In this document: positions 55,888-64,000 of the stretch, in pieces
Position numbering within the stretch: position 1 is the first letter of the stretch
How the letters are laid out: each line of letters starts with the position of its first letter
Assembly (NCBI GenBank): GCA_012034655.1
Contig: JAAUOZ010000001.1
Span: 23,600-87,599, forward strand
From: Leptolyngbyaceae cyanobacterium CSU_1_3
Lineage (GTDB): Bacteria; Cyanobacteriota; Cyanobacteriia; Leptolyngbyales; Leptolyngbyaceae
Direction: 5' to 3'
DNA: 64,000 nt
The notes under the pieces: model-generated
Seen by the model: only the letters and a program-made list of their open reading frames with translations
The model's database searches: none
Told to the model about the DNA's origin: nothing
Program-made: the position numbers and the translations under genes

Positions 55888-56286
55888 TTAGCGGATTGCC
55901 TCTGATTTGAGCGCAATCGCGCTTGCCACTGCATATGACTCCTCGTGGCTGATGCTTATAAGCCATGTAGCAATACCAAGCTGGTCAGCTATTTCCTTAG
56001 CTTTCGCGTATAACACCACGCTTGGGCACCCGGTCGCTAGTTTCTGGATTTCGATGTCTGTCCATGTAATACCTTGACTCCATCCAGTCCCTAGAGCTTT
56101 GAGTACTGCTTCCTTAGCAGCAAACCGACCTGCAAGACAGGCAACGCGATTCACACCTGCCTCATCTGCAATTTGACATTCCAAGGCTGTGAAGCATTGA
56201 GACTCGAACTGGCTCTGCTTTCTATCCAAGGTTGCTTTGAATCTAGCAATCTCAACGATATCGATTCCATGACCAACAATACTCAC
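55888..56286 (-). CDS. acpS: Holo-[acyl-carrier-protein] synthase
   Basis: This is a 132-residue AcpS-type phosphopantetheinyl transferase. GHGIDIVEI supplies Asp9 and FAAKEAVLKALG supplies Glu59, the metal ligands, and ISISHEESYAVA closes the active site. The length is normal. It would attach the 4'-phosphopantetheine arm to the adjacent ACP. A plasmid-borne extra AcpS next to a dedicated ACP suggests the pair works outside fatty acid synthesis. It is transcribed from the 187-bp gap after the virB9-like gene. Confidence 0.85.
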   Translation of the reverse strand: MSIVGHGIDIVEIARFKATLDRKQSQFESQCFTALECQIADEAGVNRVACLAGRFAAKEAVLKALGTGWSQGITWTDIEIQKLATGCPSVVLYAKAKEIADQLGIATWLISISHEESYAVASAIALKSEAIR

Positions 56287-56473
56287 CTAAGAACCTTCCT
56301 CTGAGCAAGGGCAAATTGCATGTCGCCTATCACTCTAAACAAATTCTCAGATGACGAGTATCTATTTTTACTTTTGATAGCTCTTAAAATTTTAGATAAA
56401 ATAAAATCATCGTGGAAGTTGATTCACGAATACCTTCAGCAAGTCTTTGTGGAAGCGATTATCGAAAGCTTGC

Positions 56474-57211
56474 CTAAAATACAGTTTTTAATGTTGAAGT
56501 TTCCCGAATGGGCAAAGAAGGTTGACCTTCCTGGGCAAGCTGTCCCAGTTCTGCAAGTACCTCCAATGGAACCCCGACTGAGTGGGCTGCCTCCGAAACT
56601 GTCATATTTTCAGTTCGCATCAATTCTAGAAGCTGACGGACTTTAGCAACAATAGGATCATCAATCGACGTGTAGCCTCGCATAATGGCAATGCTTAACC
56701 CGGTTTGAATTCTGTCAGGGGTCAAGTTAAGGTTGCCAACAGCGGGAGAAGCTTGTGAACGGGCGATCGCAGGCAAAATCTGAACACCGACATAACGCGG
56801 ATTACTGCTATGAATAATATCAAACGTGTAGAGCCGATTCTGCCCCCTAGCATCTACCGTTTGCAGCATCAGGTTGGTTACGGGCGCAGTGGTCGCTCCT
56901 GGAAAGCGAAGCGGCTGAATGACTCTCAAGAAAACAGTCTTTGCCTGCCCAGTCTCTAACTCAGCATCCGTGCTGTAGACTACCCGCGAGGCATCTGCTA
57001 ACAGAATATAGGCGATCGTCTCATCGGTCTGGCTAAAACTAATCGAAGTTGCCCGTCCCGGAGCCACCTGAACCTGAATTGAACGGGTAATCGCTCTGGT
57101 GCGATCGACGACCTGATAGGCTGAAGTTTGTGCCTGCACAGGTAACACAGGAGATGCTAAGGCAATTAGCAACGTTGCACCGACAGAAGTCAAAGCAGGA
57201 AATCGTTTCAT
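56474..57211 (-). CDS. VirB9/TraK-like T4SS outer-core protein
   Basis: This is a 245-residue exported protein with a signal peptide (MKRFPALTSVGATLLIALASPVLPVQAQT, in outline). The N-terminal half is beta-rich (RATSISFSQTDETIAYILLAD, then FLRVIQPLRFPG), like the VirB9/TraK core component. The C-terminal half is helical and cyanobacteria-specific. It would form the outer ring of the conjugation channel with VirB10. Its start overlaps the virB10-like stop by 4 bp. It is the last gene of the T4SS series in the window. Confidence 0.6.
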   Translation of the reverse strand: MKRFPALTSVGATLLIALASPVLPVQAQTSAYQVVDRTRAITRSIQVQVAPGRATSISFSQTDETIAYILLADASRVVYSTDAELETGQAKTVFLRVIQPLRFPGATTAPVTNLMLQTVDARGQNRLYTFDIIHSSNPRYVGVQILPAIARSQASPAVGNLNLTPDRIQTGLSIAIMRGYTSIDDPIVAKVRQLLELMRTENMTVSEAAHSVGVPLEVLAELGQLAQEGQPSLPIRETSTLKTVF

Positions 57212-58884
57212 CGGTCTACCCTCAAAAAGCTATTGACCACCACAGAAACTTCGGTTCCTTCAGGAACAAACTGCACATTGGGTCGCTGCAAGAGTTCTTG
57301 CATCGTTTGATCAGAGCGGCGAGATAGTCGTTCAGCAATGGGATTGAAGAAACCTTCGAGTGCAGCCGCCCAAATTTGGGGTTCAGCACTGGTTGTAATC
57401 ACATTCTGATTGAAACCACCACCCGATGTGACTGTGCTGGACTGGGTGCGGGGCTGATTAATAATGGTTCCCACCCGACCCAGGCTGCTGAATAACCCCG
57501 TCAACAGGTCTTGACGAGCCAGATCAGGTCCCACATCATTCAGCCTTTGAGCAACCAAGGGTCGATTGTCTTGCCCCCGAATCTGGAGACTATCGGGAGG
57601 TAAAGTTTGCTGACGAATTTGACCAAGGCGATCGCGATACACAATGGCGATCGCACTGGCTGACACTAAATTATTGCCCCGTCCTACAGAATGGGTGCGA
57701 ACAACCAAAATCGTACCTGTAGGAAGCGCCACACTTCCATTGGTTCCTTTCATATCTTCAGTCAACTCCACGGCAAAGCGATTTTCTTGGGAAGCCGCTA
57801 TCCCACCCGTTGAATTATTGCCGCCTTCATCCCAAACCATTGGCAGAATAACCTTAGCCTTGGTGGATGTTCCGAGTGCGACTTCGCTTAAGCTGCCGGT
57901 GCGCTGATCAAGTTGGCTTGCTGGAGTACGGTTCAGAATGCCAATCATGCCAGGAGTCATGTCAGCACTAAACGTGGAACGCAACTCTGTAGACGAAGCC
58001 ACCCCAAAGGGGTTAGGAACCATGTCAGAACTGCTTGTCAGGCTAGATGATTCTGTTTCCGCCCTACCAATGGAGACTACGGGAATAACCGGGTTTTGCT
58101 GAGTCGCTGATGGAGATGGATTAGGCTGATCACCAAGGCCGCCAGAAGCTGTTCTCGAAGGCTCCATAGCACCAGGACTCACTCGTAGTTGTCCAACATT
58201 TGCCAGTTGTGCCCAACGCTGAAACGGATCGACTCTTTCGACAGGTTGAATCCTCTCTGGCGGAGTAACAGGTGATCTTACAATCATTGGGTCTGGTCGA
58301 GAGGCTGTGATAGGAGGAGATACCGCAGCCGGAGTCGGCGCTGGAGCCGTTGACCTCGAAGCCACAGGTCTGGATGGGGCTGAAGATTGAGGTCTAGCAG
58401 CAGATTCAGGCTGGAGTTGTTGCTGCTGATCCTGGAACGCTAGACGGCTTTTCAGTTCAGCCGTCTCATCAAACGTTGGAGGCGTTGTCGGGGTTGGGGT
58501 GGGCGACTGAGTAACTTGTCGAGCTGGTGGGCGGGGTTGAAGGAAGCCAAACCACAAGACAGCACCGGCTCCCATCACTGTTCCAACCACTGCCACAACG
58601 GAACCCAATCGAATGCTGGCACGTTCCGCTAGGGGACGCTCTACTGCACTTTCTTGGTCTTGCTTCAGCCGATATTCTTCTGAAATTAACTGCGGAGTGG
58701 CAGGATTAAAACCCGCTAGCTGCTGTTCCTCCTCTGGAGTCAGGTCATCATCAGCTTCCAAGCCATGCTGAATTGATGTTGTAGAAGTTTTGCCATTTCC
58801 GTTTGAATGATGAGTCGGGTTGGAAAATGCCTCAGACACCTCATCAAACTCATGGGATTCAAACTGCCGGTTCGCATTCGTCAT
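57208..58884 (-). CDS. VirB10/TrbI-like T4SS protein
   Basis: This is a 558-residue protein. A polar N-terminal segment, one membrane helix near residues 103-123 and a long Pro/Ser/Thr-rich periplasmic linker precede a beta-rich C-terminal domain with GTILVVRTHSVGRGNNLVSASAIAIVYRDR, typical of VirB10/TrbI. It spans inner and outer membranes and gates the channel. ATG 58884 with GAGG upstream is chosen; a longer frame to 58959 would only overlap the virB8-like gene. Confidence 0.8.
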   Translation of the reverse strand: MTNANRQFESHEFDEVSEAFSNPTHHSNGNGKTSTTSIQHGLEADDDLTPEEEQQLAGFNPATPQLISEEYRLKQDQESAVERPLAERASIRLGSVVAVVGTVMGAGAVLWFGFLQPRPPARQVTQSPTPTPTTPPTFDETAELKSRLAFQDQQQQLQPESAARPQSSAPSRPVASRSTAPAPTPAAVSPPITASRPDPMIVRSPVTPPERIQPVERVDPFQRWAQLANVGQLRVSPGAMEPSRTASGGLGDQPNPSPSATQQNPVIPVVSIGRAETESSSLTSSSDMVPNPFGVASSTELRSTFSADMTPGMIGILNRTPASQLDQRTGSLSEVALGTSTKAKVILPMVWDEGGNNSTGGIAASQENRFAVELTEDMKGTNGSVALPTGTILVVRTHSVGRGNNLVSASAIAIVYRDRLGQIRQQTLPPDSLQIRGQDNRPLVAQRLNDVGPDLARQDLLTGLFSSLGRVGTIINQPRTQSSTVTSGGGFNQNVITTSAEPQIWAAALEGFFNPIAERLSRRSDQTMQELLQRPNVQFVPEGTEVSVVVNSFLRVDR

Positions 58885-58900
58885 GATCATCCTCGCTGCA

Positions 58901-59626
58901 CTACCGCTGTTGCTGGGGGTTAAACTCGACAATTCGGGTGATTTGCAATCCCGCAGCACGCATTTCGTAGATTTTGCGTTCTACCAGAGGCGCATCGGCT
59001 CCGAGGGGCGATCGCGGCACTTCAACCGCCTGCAACGTAAATGTGCGATTGAAAGGAATTCGCTCATCTTTACCTGTGGTGCGATCGATCAGCACCCGCG
59101 TTGCCACCAGATCCACTTCCCATTCGCCAGGTCGAATTTCTCTCGGTTCCGACAGGTAAGAAATGATCGTTGTGCTACGAATCTGCCCCGAAAAAAGCGT
59201 CGGTGGAACCAATTCAGCAACTTTGGGCAGAGACGCTTTGGCAAACTCCGATTCCAGCAGCAGAGAAGCAAACCAAGCATTGGTCGGAATCCGTTTGTTG
59301 TTCCCAACTCGAATCCCCTGATCGGGTTCATTTGTGCCGGGAATCTTTTCATCCCAGTTGAAGGTCAGGGTCGTCCAATCACTGACGACTTTCTGGATCA
59401 CCGATGGATAGCGCCAGTTCCGCTCTTGCTCCGAGACATAAATCGTTTCACCATTCACCAACTGAGCAAAGGTCGTCTTCCGTTCGGCAATACGGTTCAC
59501 TCGAAAAGCAGTAAACAGTGTTAATACAAAAATTAAGCTGTTGAAAGCAGTCAGGCAGATAAAACACACTGCCAGCAAGTTCTTTGCTTCAGGTAACAGT
59601 GGCGCTTGAAGTCGTTTAATTTGCAT
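58901..59626 (-). CDS. VirB8/TraE-like T4SS protein
   Basis: This is a 241-residue protein with one N-terminal membrane helix (about 16-42, LLAVCFICLTAFNSLIFVLTLF) and a periplasmic alpha/beta domain (TTIISYLSEPREIRPGEWEVDLVATRVLI), the layout of VirB8/TraE proteins that nucleate the inner-membrane complex. Family identity is based on topology, size and position between the VirB6-like and VirB10-like genes. The stop lies 16 bp before the virB10-like start chosen here. Confidence 0.65.
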   Translation of the reverse strand: MQIKRLQAPLLPEAKNLLAVCFICLTAFNSLIFVLTLFTAFRVNRIAERKTTFAQLVNGETIYVSEQERNWRYPSVIQKVVSDWTTLTFNWDEKIPGTNEPDQGIRVGNNKRIPTNAWFASLLLESEFAKASLPKVAELVPPTLFSGQIRSTTIISYLSEPREIRPGEWEVDLVATRVLIDRTTGKDERIPFNRTFTLQAVEVPRSPLGADAPLVERKIYEMRAAGLQITRIVEFNPQQQR

Positions 59627-59628
59627 AG

Positions 59629-60753
59629 TTACCCCCGTCGTATCAATGCGATGCTGGTGACTGTGCCGATCGCATTACTGAAAATGTCGATCAAACTTTT
59701 CACATTGGATGAAATGCCGTTGTAGAGTGCAAAGCCTCCGCCACCCGCAACCAGAACCGCTAATCCCGGTGCAAAGATGCTGAGGAAAAAGAGAAATGCC
59801 ACATCCGACACCAGTTCTGCTCCAGACTTAACCAGCACAACGGCGGTTAAGCCGACCACAATGTTGTAACCCAGTTGAATCCCGAACAGAGTGATGAATC
59901 CAGTTAGCCATGCCCAGATCGGACGACCTTGCAGCGGTAAAAGTGAGAGTCCGATCGAGATTGGTGCAAACAGCGCTGTTAGCAACAGTGCCGCTTCCAA
60001 AATATTGACGAATCCCCATTGCAAAGCGTAGAGAATAAACCGGATGATGGGAATTGCAGTGTCTCGGAATACGCTACCAGGGTCAGTTGTTAATCGCACG
60101 GCTGTGCTGATTTGACCAGGCAATGACGCATTCCATAACGCCTGACCAAAGGCACGTAACGGCTCCAGGGGCGATCGCGCCTGTCGCTCTGCTTCAGCCA
60201 CGATCGCTTGTGCCTGCTCTTGCTTTGAGTTCCAGCATTCCACCAGTTCAGTGCCAACTTTGCCCTGACAGTCGCTGTAAAGACTTTCAAGCTGCTGTTT
60301 GGCAATTCCAGTGATCGTCACATTGGAAATGGCATCCCGAAAAGTCAGTTCACCCACCTGAAGTTGCAATACATTCTGCACTTGAGCATAGGAAAAACCC
60401 CGGATAAACTTGATCGTGCCTGCCAGGACATTGCCATTGGCACCCAGGAAAATCATAATCACCAACGGCCAGACGAAGATTGAGGCTAGCTCTGACCAGG
60501 ACTGCTTATCGATAATGTCTTTACCCGTAGTCATTGCAATAAACAGAATGCTGGCAGCTCCCAACGTAATACCCAATTGAATCAGCCCAATCCAGAGTCC
60601 AGATGCAAGCGGGTCTAGCGTTACTAGCCAGACCGTGTTCCAGGACTCCACCGTGGCACGGGACAATTCCAGCGAACTGGTGATAATGTCCAGGGCATCG
60701 GATTCTCCGCCTGTATTTGGAAAGGATTGAGCAATCAGGGGCATCATGAGCAT
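59629..60753 (-). CDS. VirB6/TrbL-like polytopic T4SS membrane protein
   Basis: This is a 374-residue protein with about six hydrophobic segments (for example LWIGLIQLGITLGAASILFIAM, IFVWPLVIMIFLGA, WAWLTGFITLFGIQLGYNIVVGLTAVVLV, FLFFLSIFAPGLAVLVAGGGG) and a central soluble loop with two cysteines (residues about 155-210). This is the pattern of VirB6/TrbL channel components. It ends 2 bp before the virB8-like start. Several ATGs cluster at the start, and the exact one is not resolved. Confidence 0.7.
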   Translation of the reverse strand: MLMMPLIAQSFPNTGGESDALDIITSSLELSRATVESWNTVWLVTLDPLASGLWIGLIQLGITLGAASILFIAMTTGKDIIDKQSWSELASIFVWPLVIMIFLGANGNVLAGTIKFIRGFSYAQVQNVLQLQVGELTFRDAISNVTITGIAKQQLESLYSDCQGKVGTELVECWNSKQEQAQAIVAEAERQARSPLEPLRAFGQALWNASLPGQISTAVRLTTDPGSVFRDTAIPIIRFILYALQWGFVNILEAALLLTALFAPISIGLSLLPLQGRPIWAWLTGFITLFGIQLGYNIVVGLTAVVLVKSGAELVSDVAFLFFLSIFAPGLAVLVAGGGGFALYNGISSNVKSLIDIFSNAIGTVTSIALIRRG

Positions 60754-60802
60754 TAGCCGTCAAATCAAACCATTAAAGACATCACGATTGTTTCGAGGTG
60801 GG

Positions 60803-61618
60803 CTATTGTTCAGAACCCAGCGTCACTCCACCCGGCATCATCAACAAACCACCTTGCTGACTGACTGCATTGCCTGCGGAAATATTTTTGCGGCGATCGG
60901 CAGTGGTAATCGCTGATAGTTCACGGGCAGTTTGAGCCGACAATGTATTGCCGATCGCCCGATCGACCCGTGCTTGCTGTGCCTCTTGCAGCACCCGCTC
61001 ATTCACCTGACTGTTAAGTGCAGTCTGTTGGGAAAGGTTTTGCATAATCCGTTGAGTCACGTCCAAACCCTGGGATTCCTCACCCAAACGCACACTTTCC
61101 TGCGTGTTCTGCTGCGTTGCTTGCCGTACTTGAGCCATCTGGGTTTGTGCTGCCTGACTCAAGGTGGACTGATCCGCTACGCCTGTAGCTGTGGCTCTAG
61201 CAGCATATTTGCTCAGATCCTCGCGAATGCCATAAGAACTGCGCCCATTAGTCTTATTCTCTAAAGTCTCAGACAGAACTGCACCCGGATCGCGGCTGGC
61301 TGAACCACCCATAATTTGACTCCAGAGCTGAGATAGATCTGGAACCTGAAACGCACCCAGAGTCGATTGAATTAAATTGTTAACCGGACTCAGTAAATCG
61401 TTTTGCACAAAGTTTTGCATATCTCCCAAGAAATCATTGATTTGATTACCTGTATTCGATACGTAGACATTGCTGCCGTTAACCTGATCACGAATTGCTG
61501 CCTCAACCGGGTCTTTGCCCGTATCTTGAGTGCGTGCAAATGCCGGACTATTTACAGACCCAACACCTACGACTAGAAACAGCATCATGAGTCGAATTGT
61601 CATCCACTTGAGTCGCAT
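60803..61618 (-). CDS. Exported VirB5/TrbJ-like T4SS protein
   Basis: This is a 271-residue protein with a clear signal peptide (MTIRLMMLFLVVGVGS...PAFA then cleavage) and a mature helical, Gln/Ala-rich body (AAQTQMAQVRQATQQNTQES). VirB5 and TrbJ proteins, minor pilus or channel components, have this make-up. It lies between the VirB4-like and VirB6-like genes, the usual place for VirB5. Sequence conservation is low, so the assignment rests on topology and position. Confidence 0.6.
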   Translation of the reverse strand: MRLKWMTIRLMMLFLVVGVGSVNSPAFARTQDTGKDPVEAAIRDQVNGSNVYVSNTGNQINDFLGDMQNFVQNDLLSPVNNLIQSTLGAFQVPDLSQLWSQIMGGSASRDPGAVLSETLENKTNGRSSYGIREDLSKYAARATATGVADQSTLSQAAQTQMAQVRQATQQNTQESVRLGEESQGLDVTQRIMQNLSQQTALNSQVNERVLQEAQQARVDRAIGNTLSAQTARELSAITTADRRKNISAGNAVSQQGGLLMMPGGVTLGSEQ

Positions 61619-61631
61619 AGTTTATACCTCC

Positions 61632-64000
61632 TTAACGTGCAATAAGTGAGCGTTGATCATGTTCAACAGAATCACTGGGATAATCCTTCTGTTGAGGCGA
61701 TCGCCCTGATTCCGCTACAGATAAACCTTGCCCGATATGACTAAACCCTTTACCTTCCCGCAAAGCCGAAATATATTCATCTGCAAAGGCTTTTAACCCT
61801 AGTAACCTGCCTTTGGGGGTGGGAGGATAGCTTGCCATGACCCGATCGCGCGCCTCGCGTTCATCCTGATTGTTAGCAACGCTGGCAAGCATTAATTCAC
61901 CGGGATAGAAACGAGTCCTCCAGAAGCGACCACCCAGTTCTAGTAACCAGCAAGAGTAGAGATCACTGCTACGAGGCAAAAAAGCTTCTGTAGCATTCTG
62001 ACTGATGATGTTAGGGGGGTAGCCAAGATACCGTTGAAAAGAGTTAATCCCACTGCTGGTAATGCGCCCAGTAATTCGGTAATTAATGTTCTGCATAACT
62101 TGCGAACCGGCTGAACACTCACAAATGGTGTCTGGATCTTGAGAGAGCAACAGCACGGCAATACCGTCTTTACGTCCCGTCGCGCAGGTTTCTCCGACAA
62201 TCTGAGCAAATCCATCTCTGCGAAGCAAGACCGATAGCTCATCGCCAATGAATAAACTGCGCGGATGGGAAAGTGCATTGCGGATACAAGCAGCATGAGC
62301 GTTGATTGCCATCAGATAAGCATCCTGCTCATTGGTCAAACCGCTGAGGGCGAAGAATTTGATCGCAGGTTCAGGCGAAAAAGTACTCGGACGGGCGATC
62401 GCCTTACCCAAGCGTGAAGCCAGCAACGCACTCACCTGGCTCTGAATCTGGTTAAGCGAGTGTCGATCCAAATCCTCAAACGAGCGGAGATTTAACCGTT
62501 CACGGGTACAGAATTTGATAAAGTCTGGCAAGGTTGGGATCTGTTGCCATTCCGGCGATCGCCAACCCATTTCAAATGCACGGTTGTAGCGAGTGATAAT
62601 TTCTGGGTCTCGCAGAAAGACATCCAGCGCTCTGATCAGCAATGCATCTACCCGTTGTGCCAAATGAGGATTATGGATTTTTCCCATTGCGATCGCACTC
62701 AACGCACGGCGAATAAAGTCCTTCCAGGACTCCATGCGGCGATCTCGCTCCAACTTATCAAAGCGGCGTAGATCAGGAGGTTCCAGTAAGTTGCTGCTAC
62801 CACTGGAGATGTCGTAATACGCTCCTTGATCACCTAAGAGTTCGATCGCTGTTTTGAATGTGCTATTACCACTGGAAGAAATGTCCATCCCGACTACTGG
62901 AATGTTGTTCGCCAGAGCTTCCATAGCAAATCGCCAGCCCAATACACTCTTGCCTGAACCTGACGTTCCGGTAATCAGCGCCCGTCCAATCTGATGATGA
63001 AACAAGTCAATGTAGATCGGCTTGCCGCCGCGTCCGGTCAAAAACTCTACACCGCGTCGATCGATATCCTTCGGCATCGTCAGGGGTAGAATTCCTGCCA
63101 CTGTATGTGTATCAAGGGTCAATCGGCGCTCATTCAGGTTGTTGCCATGCAGCAGACGCTTACAAGTAATCGGCAATGCCTGAAGCCAGATTTCCCAGGC
63201 AATATGGCGCTCTCGAATCACCTTCGCCGTTTCAAAACTGTTCGCCAGCAAATTGCAGGCATGGGTCAGCTCCTCAGCACTGTTGCGATAGACCAAAAAG
63301 ACTGGTGTACAGTGTAGCGCTTTCGTACCCTCATAGAGACGGCGCTGTGCCTCAAATGACTCTTCCTGCTTCATTTCAGCCCCGACATCTCGCCCCTGCC
63401 CCTTCGTAACCGCAATAGTGCGAGCTGCCTTGGACTGCTTTGCCTGCCGTGCCAGGTTGTCCTGAATAAAAAAGTCGTTGCCACGGCTGATCTCAATCCA
63501 GGCTTCAGTATCATGCACATAGCTCGAAGAGAGAATTTTCCAGACCCATTTCAAATGTTCTCTGGTACTCGTCCAGCCCATCGGTGGATCGGTCATCGTC
63601 ATCACACCGCAGACCTTACTTCTTCCCGTCAGGTAAATCCGATCGTGATCACCGCGATGCTCTGGGCAAGCAGAACGCCCCTGAGTTCCTTCAACGAGCA
63701 AGGTACACAGGTGCTTGTCCGTCGTCACAGTTTCGGTCAGTTCCAGTCCGGTTTCTGTCTCCTTTAAAGTAATGACCTGCGGAATGGGAGGCGCAACGCC
63801 CTGATTAAATCGGCTCCAGAGCCACTGCCACAGATCTGCTGCGCTACAGGGCGTTACCTCCAGCCCCACTTTAGTATTGAGCAAGACTTCCCATTGAATA
63901 AACCCCTGTTGAAACCCTTGCAGTAAAAGCTTTTTGAAAAATGCTTCTTGATAAACCCGCTTATTTCCTGTAATCTGCTCGACTACCCAAGAACCCGTTT
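61632..64000 (-). CDS. VirB4/TraC-like T4SS ATPase, 5' end beyond window
   Basis: At least 788 residues are present. The frame is open to the window edge, upstream of a TTG at 63884, so the N-terminus is missing. Walker A is ITGTSGSGKSVLGWRF and Walker B is SLFIGDELSVLL, with FIKFCTRERLNL and AVLLLSQDPDTI downstream, as in VirB4/TraC. It powers substrate transfer and pilus assembly at the inner membrane. The last 60 residues are a polar tail. It is the first gene of the T4SS run in the window, followed 13 bp later by the VirB5-like gene. Confidence 0.85.
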   Translation of the reverse strand, partial: TGSWVVEQITGNKRVYQEAFFKKLLLQGFQQGFIQWEVLLNTKVGLEVTPCSAADLWQWLWSRFNQGVAPPIPQVITLKETETGLELTETVTTDKHLCTLLVEGTQGRSACPEHRGDHDRIYLTGRSKVCGVMTMTDPPMGWTSTREHLKWVWKILSSSYVHDTEAWIEISRGNDFFIQDNLARQAKQSKAARTIAVTKGQGRDVGAEMKQEESFEAQRRLYEGTKALHCTPVFLVYRNSAEELTHACNLLANSFETAKVIRERHIAWEIWLQALPITCKRLLHGNNLNERRLTLDTHTVAGILPLTMPKDIDRRGVEFLTGRGGKPIYIDLFHHQIGRALITGTSGSGKSVLGWRFAMEALANNIPVVGMDISSSGNSTFKTAIELLGDQGAYYDISSGSSNLLEPPDLRRFDKLERDRRMESWKDFIRRALSAIAMGKIHNPHLAQRVDALLIRALDVFLRDPEIITRYNRAFEMGWRSPEWQQIPTLPDFIKFCTRERLNLRSFEDLDRHSLNQIQSQVSALLASRLGKAIARPSTFSPEPAIKFFALSGLTNEQDAYLMAINAHAACIRNALSHPRSLFIGDELSVLLRRDGFAQIVGETCATGRKDGIAVLLLSQDPDTICECSAGSQVMQNINYRITGRITSSGINSFQRYLGYPPNIISQNATEAFLPRSSDLYSCWLLELGGRFWRTRFYPGELMLASVANNQDEREARDRVMASYPPTPKGRLLGLKAFADEYISALREGKGFSHIGQGLSVAESGRSPQQKDYPSDSVEHDQRSLIAR

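Noticed and set aside
56320..56646. 108-codon plus-strand ORF after acpS
   Set aside because: More than half overlaps the virB9-like gene on the other strand, there is no ribosome-binding site and the product is not recognised; it is probably a shadow frame.
1..64000. CRISPR array, tRNA or rRNA genes
   Set aside because: No regularly spaced direct repeats, cloverleaf-like sequences or rRNA stretches were noticed on reading; a covariance-model search was not possible.

Overview
The dense HIP1 octamer (GCGATCGC) and its CGATCG core across the window point to a cyanobacterium, probably filamentous. The gene set (ParA/ParB with palindromic parS candidates, an actin-like ATPase, a MobP-type relaxase with a MobC-like partner, an AEP-type primase and a VirB-type conjugation cluster) indicates a large conjugative plasmid or plasmid-like element loaded with defence genes. 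No tRNA, rRNA or CRISPR array was seen.

Layout. 1-4043: the end of a DUF1016/YhcG-like nuclease gene, then a minus-strand operon of an actin-like ATPase, a small protein, a MinD/ParA-like ATPase, a membrane protein and a lipoprotein. 4044-7245: mobilisation region (MobC-like, relaxase) and primase. 7443-14046: a NACHT STAND ATPase with HEAT-like repeats, two coiled-coil proteins and a caspase-like protease; the NACHT N-terminus and the caspase C-terminus carry matching RHIM/BASS-like motifs. 14489-22388: a plus-strand block with a PP-loop enzyme, a TGT/DpdA-like protein, a Gp157-like protein and a complete PRTRC-type module (E, ubiquitin-like C, F, E2-like B, JAB-like A and E1/ThiF). 22438-24583: a divergent response regulator and hybrid histidine kinase.

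24630-40282: a minus-strand operon matching the methylation-associated defence system (MADS): methyltransferase, specificity subunit, NERD/double-kinase protein, MAD7 and the MAD8 ATPase. A VapBC-like pair sits where MAD3 and MAD4 would be expected. 40452-45807: parB, parA, a tyrosine recombinase and a DUF4058 operon. 45819-47137: a membrane-anchored dCTP-deaminase-fold protein lacking the catalytic Glu, with a helical partner. 47626-56286: a compact minus-strand array of AcpS, acyl carrier protein, XRE regulator, ImmA protease, thymidylate-synthase-like enzyme, 5-hydroxymethyl-dU kinase-like enzyme, MazG-like enzyme, Cas4-like nuclease and a long catalytic Argonaute. 56474-64000: VirB9, VirB10, VirB8, VirB6, a VirB5-like protein and VirB4 (cut by the window end).

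The strongest candidate for an undescribed system is the ACP-to-Argonaute operon. It joins enzymes for thymine hypermodification, a carrier-protein pathway, an XRE/ImmA switch and a DNA-guided nuclease in one transcription unit. The NACHT/caspase pair and the cyanobacterial ubiquitin-like PRTRC module come next. Nine genes are split by one-base indels, mostly at homopolymers or next to HIP1/CGATCG sites, so sequence error must be excluded before these genes are called dead.
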